A DNA stretch of 64,000 nt, from assembly GCF_022201045.2 (NCBI RefSeq), contig NC_068556.1, positions 434,001-498,000 of the forward strand, given 5' to 3'. A program made the position numbers and the translations under genes. The notes beneath the pieces were generated by a model, which searched no databases, was not told the origin of the DNA, and saw only the letters and a list, made by a program, of their open reading frames with translations. Positions within the stretch are counted from its first letter, which is position 1. Every line of letters starts with the position of its first letter. This DNA is from Citrus sinensis. Taxonomy: Eukaryota; Streptophyta; Magnoliopsida; Sapindales; Rutaceae. Below, one piece after another: positions 36,901 to 46,891 of the stretch.

Positions 36901-38319
36901 TTCTTGTTTCTTTCATACAAATCACTAAGGTTCTTCTTTCTGTTTACATTAGATTTTAATTTACGGAAGATTTTAAATTATTTTCAGTTCAACATGGAAA
37001 GGATCTGTTGGAAGGTAAGGTCATTGTGGTTCTGATTATGGGACTCAGCAAGAGTTACTATTTCGTCATAACTTTTTTTCTTTTTCATCTCTTTTATTAT
37101 TATTATTATTATTAATCAAGTCGAACATTAACCACCCGAGCAAGCTGTCTGTGGTCTTTCTAACAATCATAGGTGGTTGTAGCGCGTAAACTCTATGGAC
37201 CTTCCCAGCTCCTAATATGATGCCAACTATTTTTTGATTTGATTGTACACTTGTGAATTAATTTCTTCTTTCCTTTAGTTGCAGTGACTGTTGAAAGTTA
37301 TTTCCAGTTTGACTGATCACTTATCTGTCTTGCTGGTGCTTAGTTTTATGGTTAATTTTATTTGTCTTCTGCTCTGCAGGTTGCTGTTAACACAGTAATT
37401 CAAGATGAGAAGGAATTCCTTGATCATATCATCAAATCAACCAACATGAAGTGCCTCACTGCACCGTAAGTTGATCTTCTGTTCAGCAGCCTCTTGAATG
37501 AATTGATAGGGATGTATGTTCTTTTGTGTAACATGCACATGGAGATGCATTTCAAACAGTTGATTGATTGAGAAATATTGGAAATGTATTGATTTACTTA
37601 AAAATTGAGACTCATTGTGTCATATAGGGTAACAACATAATGAGAGCTTAGTGGGAAAATAATTGAGACATAGGTCGGAAGAGCCCTTCTATGGATAATC
37701 TGTAGGCTTCTATTCTTAATTTTAAGCTAGTGTAGTTTTTTGGAACATATTACGTATGAGCAATAAGTTTACAAGTTGTGTTTGTTGCACTTGGGGAACA
37801 CAGCAATTGTTTTTTCTTGTTGATGTGATCGAAATAAGACCCATCTGATGAGTTCGGTGTAAAACTGAACGTTCCTTGCGTAGTATTATTCTCGTATTTG
37901 ATTTTTGAGAAAGTCTGTGGTGCTCCTGGAGATTGCTTCTTCTCCATTATGTGATTGCCACATGGATATGCATATTATCATGATTGGTTAAAGCATACAC
38001 ATGGCAAGCACTGAATACAAAAAGAGCAGTGGTCCAGGAGCACCCAAGACTATTCCTCAGGTGCTTTCAAGTAAATGCTATTGATACACCATTGCCAATT
38101 GGTTTGAGCTGCAGGTCTGCACTAGATGGTGATTGTGGGTTCCTGGCAGCAAACTTGTACGCCAAGAGTGTGTTTGGTGAGGATGCTTTGGTAAATGTAA
38201 GCATTGAGAAGCAAACCGATGGCAAGCTCAGTGGCTACATCAGAATAAGGAGCAAGACCCAAGGGATTGCCCTTAGTCTTGGGGATAAGATCACTCTCAA
38301 GCAGAAGGGAGGCAGTTGA
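33931..38319 (+). CDS. Coatomer subunit beta (beta-COP), tandem copy 2
   Basis: Four coding exons (33931-35979, 36374-36883, 37380-37465, 38115-38319) join in frame with GT-AG introns to give 949 residues. Intron positions and phases match copy 1. The protein reads as a canonical plant beta-[21 protein letters not shown], the adaptin-like solenoid ([37 protein letters not shown]), the linker [15 protein letters not shown], and the C-terminal platform ([57 protein letters not shown]). It should be the main COPI coat subunit from this locus, acting with alpha-, beta'-, gamma-, delta-, epsilon- and zeta-COP at Golgi membranes. Exon 4 begins with two extra codons relative to copy 1 (PSALDG against PLDG). 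The intact open frame runs about 66 codons past the true exon 1 donor at 35979, but splicing there is supported by copy 1 and by the family. Confidence 0.95.
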
Positions 38320-39030
38320 TTTGGAAAATGAGCATATCATTATTTTTGGAAACACAGGTACTGTTCTCATTGCTTGCCATTAGTTACTGGAAGGTTTACG
38401 CCACTTTATTGCAAGTTCTCTTAATTTATGTTCTTATTATTGATTCCTTGAACTGCTGCAGGTGCTTTGCCTACAAATTAGAAGATTGTTCATCCCATTT
38501 TTGCTGTTCACTTTGTATCTAGGGCATTGAGGAAGTGACATTTATATTTGAGACGTATTTTACAGTGAAAAGTACCTGAATGATTGAAAGTGTTCTTTTT
38601 TTTTTCGGTTCTTAACGATAGCATTTGAGATGGGATTTTGCTGCAATTTTTCAGTAGTATTGAATTGAAGCTCTATGCTTTCATATTTGGAGTTTGGCTG
38701 TGTAGAAAACCTTGGTAATAAAATGTTCGCGCATTGTGATTCTCAAAAGCGTTTGATACGTCGCATCAAACGTTGGCGAGTATTACCAATTGGGATAGCA
38801 AGGTCATTGAATGAATGAATTTTTACATTTTTCTCCGATGTCGGCACATTCATTTTCCGTGAGATTCGTATCTGATTCCAGTAAAATAACAATTGAATTT
38901 CACCACTAAATCAGAGAAATCCAAATAAACACTCCAGCATTTGGTGCGATGCGTTTATGCATCAAAGTTGAGGATAATTCATCCATACAAGATACCCAAA
39001 TGTGGGTTTGCAAATTGAGACAATATATCA

Positions 39031-39694
39031 TCACTTGCAAAGTTTCAGTTTCTTGAAAACCAAAGATACCGTAGACTTGGGGTACGGCTTAGTAGCGAGG
39101 CAGGTTGGTATGTTTTCAGGTTGCTCAATCCAGAGCTTATGAGCAATGCCACCAGCATTGAGCTTCTCCGACAAATTCACAATCTGGGTTTCTCCCTTCA
39201 CCTCAAGGGTAACCTAAAATCTCAGCTCTCAGTAATTCTCCAAATCTTTATCATCTTAAAGTCATAATAATAAGGAGGAGGAGTTGATGGTAGTGCTTCT
39301 GGTAGAAAATAAAATATACCTTATGCATGGAATTGATGTTTTGAGGGCTACAATACTGAAGAGTGTGAGGATCGTCTTTGTGGGACCAAATGGCTGAGAC
39401 GGATGCGTGGCATCCCTGAGTCACCACGCTCCCCAGCGGCCACGCGTCTATCAGGTCTCGTCGGAGCACCACGTACTGTACCAGAACGTCGCCGTTGTTG
39501 TTGTCGTCTGCCTTTGTGGCGTCGTTTGGGGAATCAGAAGTAAATTGACTCATTGAGATCGAACTGAGTCGACTGGACAAGCAGAGAGCGAGTGGGATGT
39601 TGTTAATTTTAGCAGAACGATTGCTGATGCGTACAGGAGGCGTTAAGCTGGGGAAGCAGGCAGGGAAACGACGTGGTGAGAGCAAATACGACAT
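39031..39694 (-). CDS. PTRHD1-like peptidyl-tRNA hydrolase II family protein
   Basis: Two exons (39694-39320 and 39213-39031) join at MHK|VTL with a GT-AG intron of 106 bp. The domain reads LVQYVVLRRDLIDAWPLGSV, TQGCHASVSAIW, LQYCSPQNINSMHKV, GGIAHKLWIEQPENIPTCLA, and ends KPYPKSTVSLVFKKLKLCK. This is the PTH2 fold in its PTRHD1-like form, with GCHAS in the place where PTH2 enzymes carry their QCSHA-type motif. Canonical PTH2 enzymes release peptides from stalled peptidyl-tRNA; the role of the PTRHD1 branch is unclear. Two starts are possible: 39694 gives 185 residues with a basic, Ser/Pro-rich leader (MSYLLSPRRFPACFPSL) that could be an organelle-targeting peptide, and 39553 (MSQFTSDSPND) gives 138. 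A hAT element sits about 195 bp upstream. It is likely the counterpart of At5g10700. Confidence 0.82.
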
Positions 39695-39888
39695 GCTTTT
39701 AATTTATATATGTGCGCGCGTGTGTGTGGTGAGTGGTGACGGACACACTCACCCTAATAAATTGTACTACCTTGCCTGCGTTATGACCCGAGTTCTAAAG
39801 AAAGCCTTTTACCTTTGAAGAATAAAGGCCCAGCCCATTCTCGCTACTGGAAGTCGGAATGTGCGCGTTGAAGGAAAGGGGTGGCGGA

Positions 39889-40895
39889 TAGGGATGGTAA
39901 AAATCCCCACGGGGACGGGTACCCTCGGGGATTTTCCCCATTCGGGGAGGGTATGGGGATAATTTCATACCCAATTTCTTATTCGGGGAGGGGACGGGGA
40001 AATTTTTTTACCCAATTTCTTATTCTGGGAGGGGACGGGGATGAGGTGGAATCCCCATCCCCTACCCATTTCCCCATTTTAATTTTTAATTTAATTTTAA
40101 TTTTTTAAAATTATTAGTAAATAAATTATAAAATTTAAATTATAAAATTATAAATATTGGTAAAAATAAAAAATATCAAAATATTTATATTATTAAACTT
40201 TTAGGCCTAATTAGCTAATTAAAGTTCTAAATTTTTATTTAGGACATTAAAAAGACCGAGTAGATTCTATTAGCCAAACATTTTTTTTTAATTTTGATAT
40301 TCTTTAAATATTTTAAACTTAAATCTATTTTTTATTTAATTTTAGATGTTATAATTGTCCACAACGAATCACAATTTTAATATCTAATCTAATCTAATCT
40401 AATATTTACTTTTAATTTGCTCCGATTTAACTATTGTGTTGTAAAGGGAATAATTCACATTTATAAAGTGCCCACGCCACCATTGAAAAAGTTAATTTTG
40501 AATCTAAATTCGATTTTATTTGTAACAATTTTGTATTAGACTATTAATTTGTTCATGATAGTTTGTAAAATAAGTTTGTATCCCTTGCATGTTGCGTTAC
40601 TTACTAATTTAATGTATGTGACTTTTGTAATAAATATTAATGTAAGATATATTTCGAACTTTATTTTTATTTGAATTTTTTATTTTAATATGATTAACTC
40701 AAAATAAAAAAAAATGTATTAGTTATTCGGGGATCGGGGACCCTCGGGGATCCCCTGTTATTATTCGGGGAGGGGATGGGGATTCTCTCAAGTAATTCTG
40801 ACGGGGACGGGGAGGGGATGGGGACATACGCAAAATATCGGGGATGGGTACGGGGAGATCGGTCCCCTCCCCTCCCCTCCCCATTGCCATCCCTA
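39889..40895. mobile_element. hAT-type element upstream of the PTRHD1-like gene (1007 bp)
   Basis: The left end TAGGGATGGTAAAAATCCCC matches the reverse complement of the right end, TAGGGATGGCAATGGGGAG. Perfect 8-bp target duplications GTGGCGGA lie at 39881-39888 and 40896-40903. The subterminal zones are runs of CGGGGA/GGGGACGG words in both orientations, and the core is AT-rich and non-coding. Confidence 0.95.
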
Positions 40896-41100
40896 GTGGC
40901 GGATGATCTTTTTTTTTTTTTCTCATTTGTTGGGAAAAACAAACGGAAAGTCTGAAACCGATCCGAATTCCATTACCCACGACGTTTCTCTTCTGGAACC
41001 AAACCAGAACCAGAAGTGATCCTCGTAAAGAACTGGCTCTTATGTTTACAGTTACACACCAAAGAGTCGAATGAGAGCTGAAGTCCCCACTAATCAATAA

Positions 41101-41124
41101 TACATACATACATACATACATACA
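41101..41124. repeat. (TACA)6 microsatellite
   Basis: Six uninterrupted TACA units lie about 200 bp beyond the 39.9-40.9 kb hAT element and are followed by GT-rich sequence. Confidence 0.9.
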
Positions 41125-41129
41125 TGTGT

Positions 41130-42654
41130 GCGTGTTGTATGTGTGTAATGTGTGGGTTTGCCAACATTTATTAATTACTTTTCAGAAACATTGTGGATGG
41201 TTAATAAATTGCTAAGATGTAATTAGAGGTCCATAGTTAAATAAATTGCAAAGATGTAATTAGAGGATCTTATCTTTTTTTTTTTTTTTTGAAGGTTTAG
41301 AGGATCTTATCTTATTGATTAGAAAATGTTTTAAAGTATTCACATGTGCATATCTGTTGATTATTATATTATTAATTCCACCATAAACTTAATAATTGTA
41401 TTTCATTTTCTTAGAAACAAGACGAGCGGTGGTGGGTAAATCAACTTATGGGGCAGCCGTCTCATCATATCCTTATTCGTGGCGTGTTGAACTTGAATCA
41501 CTTCGAATGCAACCTGTTCATTATTATCATTACCAAAAAAAAAAACACATACACACTAATTTAACCCTTTTATTAATTGTGTAATGTGTTTAACATAAAT
41601 TTTGTCGAAAAAGAAAAAAGGAAAACCTCATTTAACATATTTTTTTTTAATATATTTGTGGTAAGATATAAGTATTTTTAGAATAAGATAATATAACACA
41701 GTTCACATGGATAAAAGAAATAAGTCAAAATATAATATAAATAATTGTGTCATAACTAATTAAATTCACTTGTGAGTTTTTTCTCTTTTTTTAAAAAAAA
41801 AAAATTATATACATACATACGTGAGAAAACTTTAAATATAAATACGAAACAATCAATTATTTAAAGGGATCACTGAGTGCTCAAATCGAGTCCGCATAAA
41901 AAAATGTGTCAAATATTGAGCCATGCAAAGTCCGAACCAATTACATGGGGGGGGGGGGGGGGTTAGTCAAAGATAGATGGCCACCGTAAGCGAATTTATA
42001 TGCATAAAGGATGAGTGGTACAAGAATATGAGGAATGTGCGTGCTGGCGGCCACATTAATTAATGATCTGCTGCAATGAGGCACACGGTGAGCCTGCAGC
42101 ATCCAATCCACGTGCTGCAAAAGATGACAAATGAAGAAAAACGGTTGTCTGTCCACTGTTGACCGGCTTGGCTGGGAATTGTCCACATGCAATGTAAAGA
42201 GAAGCGAAAAATATAAACAAAACAAAAAGAAGAAATTTTGCTCTTTCCAATTCCAAAGAAGATAAAGACGATGAAGATAATAAAAAAGTTCCTTCATTTA
42301 ATAAGCCATCATTGGCACTTGGCACGCAATCTTCTTCTTCTTCTTCAACACATCCAAGAAACAGAGGGAAATCAAAATTAAGTTTTGATTGCAAAGATTT
42401 TTTTTTCTTTTTTTTTCTTTTTTGTGTGCATCACTTAAACCTGTTATCTTTAAAAGGTTAGCTAGGTTTTAGACCATATCTTTGAACATCCTCGACTCCG
42501 TCCAATAGATAAAAGATGCTTGTATATGTAACAGACGACCAAAAACCCAAAAAAAAATAATAATTCTACATTCTTAGATGCCCACATCACAAAACAATGC
42601 AATAACATCAAACTAAATTATCCATATCCATTACCATAAAAAGAAAATAGTTTT

Positions 42655-42685
<31 letters not shown>

Positions 42686-42808
42686 GAATTGGTTGATGGG
42701 CAATACATATACATATATTTGATATTTCAATAAGAAATAAAATAATTTTTAGTAAAAATCTTAAAACCTAATTATTAGCATAATTGTAATAAATAAGCTG
42801 CTATTAGA
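41130..42808. other. Intergenic DNA between the hAT element and the OXS3-like gene
   Basis: No gene is supported. The interval holds G16 at 41947-41962, T-runs near 41275-41290 and 42397-42422, and the T14-G22 tract at 42651-42686. Bases near 42150-42400 contain GAAGAA/TTCTTC words that open frames on the minus strand but show no domain. Confidence 0.45.
42651..42686. repeat. T14-G22 homopolymer junction
   Basis: Fourteen T (42651-42664) run directly into twenty-two G (42665-42686). It lies about 120 bp beyond the stop codon of the OXS3-like gene, so the transcript of that gene might carry C22-A14. Compare T14-G13 at 31664-31690 and G16 at 41947-41962. Confidence 0.9.
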
Positions 42809-43844
42809 TTAATCTTGTTGTTCTTCTTCTTCTTCTTCTTCCTCCTCGCCTAGATCTGCAAGACAGAAGCAACTGTGGGACTTGTAACGCATGCTGTTGT
42901 TGATCATGAGTTTAAGCCTGCTCCCATATTGATACTGCTGCTGCTGCTGCAGCTGGTGTTCGTCGTCATCGTCGTGTCGTTGTTGTTGATGTTTGTCAAT
43001 ATCTCCTCCTCCTCCTCCTCCTCCTTCAGTTTCTTCTTCGTCGTCGTCGTCGTCGTCGTCGTGAAGTACGGGGAGGAGAGGCATGGATTTACGGTTACGG
43101 TGCGTGGGAGTGGAATAGAATAATTTGCGGGACAATCTGTTGGCAATCAAAATCCTCCTCCTCTTATTGAACGGATTCTCTTCCTTCTCCAGTACTTGCT
43201 TGGCTGCCCCGCCGCTGCTCTCCACTACCTCTGCTAAATTCCCAAACGACTTCGATTTCCCGCCGTAGTGATTCGATAATCCTCTCCTGCCGTTGGTTCA
43301 TTCATTCATTCATTCATTCATTCATTCATAGATATCACATCACATCACACCACATGCATACTAACTAATTTCTCGAAATAAATAATGGAAAAAATTAATA
43401 TTGACAGTAATTTAATTACTTGTTTAGAAGCGAGTCTTCTAATGAACTCATGGAGAACTTGTTTCTTGTCAAACCCCCACCCCCATCTTTCTCCTTCGAG
43501 GACGATACGACGCCGTCCTCTTCTTCTTCTTCTTCGCTCTCCCCCGGTGCCCCGATGGATGATGAGCTATCCGAAAGTTCATCCGATCCGTAAGTCCTCC
43601 TTATTGGATCCCCAACGATGTCGTTTTCGCCCTCGCCTCCGTCTCCTCCGTTCATCAAGAACAAACACGAGGACGAGCCAGCTTTTTCGTTGCACTTATT
43701 GCTATCCTGAGCAGCAGCCGACGCCGATGCGGATGATGCAGAAACACCGCCGCTGCTGCTTCGGTCTCTGACGCAGGCCGGGGAGGAAGATGACGCGGAC
43801 ACGGACACATCCATGTTATAAGTGGGCCCCATCAAAACTTGCAT
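42809..43844 (-). CDS. OXS3-family (OXIDATIVE STRESS 3-like) protein
   Basis: Two exons (43844-43420 and 43286-42809) join in phase (AA|G) to give 300 residues. The junction creates the family core [20 protein letters not shown] followed by [12 protein letters not shown] (residues about 129-163), and exon 2 continues [19 protein letters not shown], also typical. OXS3 and its relatives are small nuclear or chromatin-associated plant proteins linked to tolerance of oxidative and metal stress; their biochemical role is not settled. Before the core lie Ser/Ala-, Gly- and acidic-rich stretches with [21 protein letters not shown], and after it runs of Asp, Gly, Gln and Glu encoded by trinucleotide repeats. 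The intron ends in an unusual (TGAA)8 tract. Alternative ATGs at MGPTY or MDVSV would shorten the N-terminus slightly. It sits where Arabidopsis has At4g31510. Confidence 0.85.
43297..43328. repeat. (TTCA)8 microsatellite in the OXS3-like intron
   Basis: Eight TTCA units lie 10 bp from the 3' splice site of the intron (43419-43287). Read on the gene strand they are (TGAA)8, which occupies the position normally taken by a pyrimidine-rich tract. Confidence 0.92.
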
Positions 43845-43984
43845 AATGATGATGAAGTTGAAGATGAAAAAAGGATTAAATGGAAATTATACCATTTCTG
43901 CTCTCTCTAGTTAGTCGACCACCACCTCGATCGATCGATCGATCGCTTTGCAGCAGTTGTGTTGTAAGCAAAAGGACAAGAGTG

Positions 43985-44014
43985 GTGTGGGTGTGGGTGT
44001 GGGTGTGGGTGTGG
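43985..44014. repeat. (GTGTGG)5 hexamer repeat and neighbouring simple repeats
   Basis: Five perfect GTGTGG units lie about 140-170 bp upstream of the OXS3-like ATG. Close by are a (TCGA) run at about 43927-43945 and TGT/TGG triplet runs at about 44088-44120. On the gene strand the leader region is therefore C/A-rich and highly repetitive. Confidence 0.85.
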
Positions 44015-44133
44015 GTGTAGGTTAAGGATATAATAAATAAAACTGCTGAGTTTGAAACACGGCTTTGCCTAAAGACTATAATAGTTGCTGTTGTTGTTGT
44101 TGTGGTGGTGGTGGTGGTAGTTGCTGTCTCCAA

Positions 44134-46573
44134 TAACTATTTACCATTCTTTCTATCTAATCTATAGACTCAGAGAGAGAAAAAGAAATGACATGAATCA
44201 GCAATTAGGATAAAAAGAATTAAAAAAAAAACAAAAATATATTATCAACTTTCACTTTTCGATCCCTATATTTTCATATAATTTTAAACAACTCTCTGTC
44301 TAACTCTTAACACATAAATTCTGACTATATTTAATATTCCTAACACTGCAACTACTTATTGAGAGGACTGCCTTTTGCTTGGATAATCCTCACGTTCTCA
44401 CCTCATCTTTTCAGGAAACTAAGGGATTTATTCTATGTTATTACTATGGTTTCATATTTATTTACAGTTATTTTCGTCGGTATCATACTCAATTTTCATT
44501 GTTAATGTTTATTAAGACTGGTCCCAATTGATTTTTAATTGTGGTATTAATAAAATTATGGTACCAATTTACTTAGTTGATAATGAAATAAATTTCGTTA
44601 CTGAATAAGTGCCTCCCTTAGTTGATAATTTAAAGTAGCAAAAGGTAAGTGATTTAAAGGCCAGGGGTTTGAATCATACTCATCGGAAACTAATCAAGGA
44701 GGAATTATTTTAATCATGTATGATGTGGTTAGTTAGGATGCATGATAACTAAAATAAAATAATGATAATAGTAATAATAGCAAACATTAATTAAAGAGAT
44801 AGATTTAATTAGGTGGAATAGTTTCACCGAATCATCATATTGATGTAATAATACTATTTATAGTAAGTGGGATCTATCACTTTAAAAATTTGAATTTTAT
44901 ACATAAATCACATGTGTAAATTTAGTTTGGATAAGATGGGATTTTTTTTTATTTTTTACTTTTATTTTTATCAAATGGATATTGAAATAGGGATTCATAT
45001 GATAAAATGATTACGATATGCTCTATATGTAATTTCTCTGAAAAGCAGGGACTCATATGTTACATTACCCAAAACAAGATTGTATGTATATAGAATTAGG
45101 GTGCTGTGTGGATGGAGATGGAAATGGGCGCCTTCTTTTTATTATTATTAGTCTTTTCCCTGCCAAATAAGTGGATAAGATTGATTTTATTTTTATTTTG
45201 ATATTGACAATTAAGTATTCTTTCCACTTTATTTGTAATTAAATTAAAAAAAATAAAGAGAGAATAATGGGCAGTTTGTTTGATAATATTATAATTTTAA
45301 AAATAATTATTGTTTGTAAAAATATGAAGGTATATATAAAATTATATAAAATATAAAATATCTTTTTAAAATCATATTTCGAAAGATGTTTTTTTCTCTG
45401 TTTTTTTAAAAATGAGGTGATTTCATCAAAAAGAAAAAATTATTACAAACTAAAATTAATTTTTAACTTTTTAAAAAGACTGAAAAACAACCTCAAACTG
45501 GGCAAAGAAATAAAAATAAAAATAAAATAAAACAAGGGGATGGATGATCTTTGACTAAATAGAGACCTACGTATAATTATGTTGGCGGCCAAATACACAC
45601 TACGTAGAATATTAGTTGACACGTTCGCGATGACGTGGCGGGGAAAGGGACCAGGCAGGGAGCACACGGTTTAGACCAAACTCCGAAGCCATCAAAAATT
45701 TCTTTTTGGAAAATAAATTGTAATAATAACAATTTTCTCTTTCAAACTTATCTCTATCAATTTTCAATAGTTTCTTGCCACGCAAAGATGAGACACCACC
45801 AGGTGAACCAATTTCCATTAGTTTCTTCTTTACTCATTTTTGTAAAAGGGAAAAAAATTCAAAAAAAAAATAATCATGCCTCCTCGCTAAATTTGTTCCC
45901 AACAAGTTTCAAGTAATTTCCTTAAGACTTTAAAATGGACCAAGTAATTTCCTTAGTAATGATTATTCATCACATTTAGACAAATATTGGTCGGTCCCCT
46001 TTATCATGTTCGATCATCTGTAGAAAAAAAAAAAAAGAAGAAAATATCTTATCCTCTTATCCTCCTAAGAATCTCAATTATAATGATCAACCAAAACGGA
46101 AAAATAAAAAAAAATAAAATCCAAGAGAATTGACAACACCAGCTTGCTTAATTATTTTGAATTCTTCGTTTGGGTTAACGCACGCAATCATGGAAAAAAA
46201 AAATCATAATACAAATGCATGAAGAAAGTGGCACAGGTCTATTTAAACGAAATTTTTACATTGAGGTGAAAGTGGAAACCATAATTAATTAACTATAAAC
46301 GTATCTAAGTGTTCTAAATTATTCACTAAAATTGAAATTATGATCAAATAAATCATCATAACTTGAACCATTATTGAGTTTGATAGAAAGTCATTTCTTT
46401 TCAAATTCGGAAAAAGTTATTTTTTAAAATATTTAGAAAATTTTTAATACGACTTAAACACATATATATATTGACATTTAAATTGTGTTGCGACGAAGGT
46501 TGTTCTAGATAAGATAAGATCGTGATTAGAAAAAAAAAAAAAAAACTCAATTCAATTGGATTATGATTATTAA
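44134..46573. other. AT-rich intergenic DNA
   Basis: No gene is supported. Bases 44640-44700 carry TGATTTAAAGGCCAGGGGTTTGAATC, reminiscent of a tRNA-derived SINE box B, but no full element can be delimited. Several A- and T-runs occur, for example 46023-46035 and 46529-46545. Confidence 0.35.
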
Positions 46574-46891
46574 GACTTCGTTTGGTACAACTTTTCAAGT
46601 AGAGTTTATTTAATTAGAGCTTTTGTTGTTAGTAGAGTTTTTAAAAATAGAGCTTTTACTCAAAAAAATTTTAGTTGTTTGGTTGTCAATAAGAATTTTT
46701 ATTAAAAATTTATAAAATTACTTTAATAGACAAGTTTTTTAAAATTATGTTATGAAAAGAATAAAATAAAATTATATATAAGTATAAAATATTTTAGATA
46801 TTTTAACATTTAAAAAAACATTTTCAACTTCTAATCCTAAAATCCTAAAATTTGAACTTTTACGAGTAGAGACAAAATAAGAACCAAATAA
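46574..46891. mobile_element. AT-rich MITE, copy 2 of the 12.3-kb family
   Basis: It starts GACTTCGTTTGGTACAAC and ends near AGAACCAAATAAC. The interior aligns with 12274-12590, for example AATAAGAATTTTTATTAAAAA and AAATTATGTTATGAAAAGAA. It is non-coding. Precise ends and target duplication are uncertain. Confidence 0.65.

Noticed and set aside
42904..43123. Overlapping frames in the OXS3-like gene, rich in Val or Thr runs
   Set aside because: They are by-products of trinucleotide repeats; only the minus frame spliced at 43420/43286 gives the OXS3 family core.
44640..44700. SINE-like box B sequence
   Set aside because: No target duplication, A-tail or head could be delimited.
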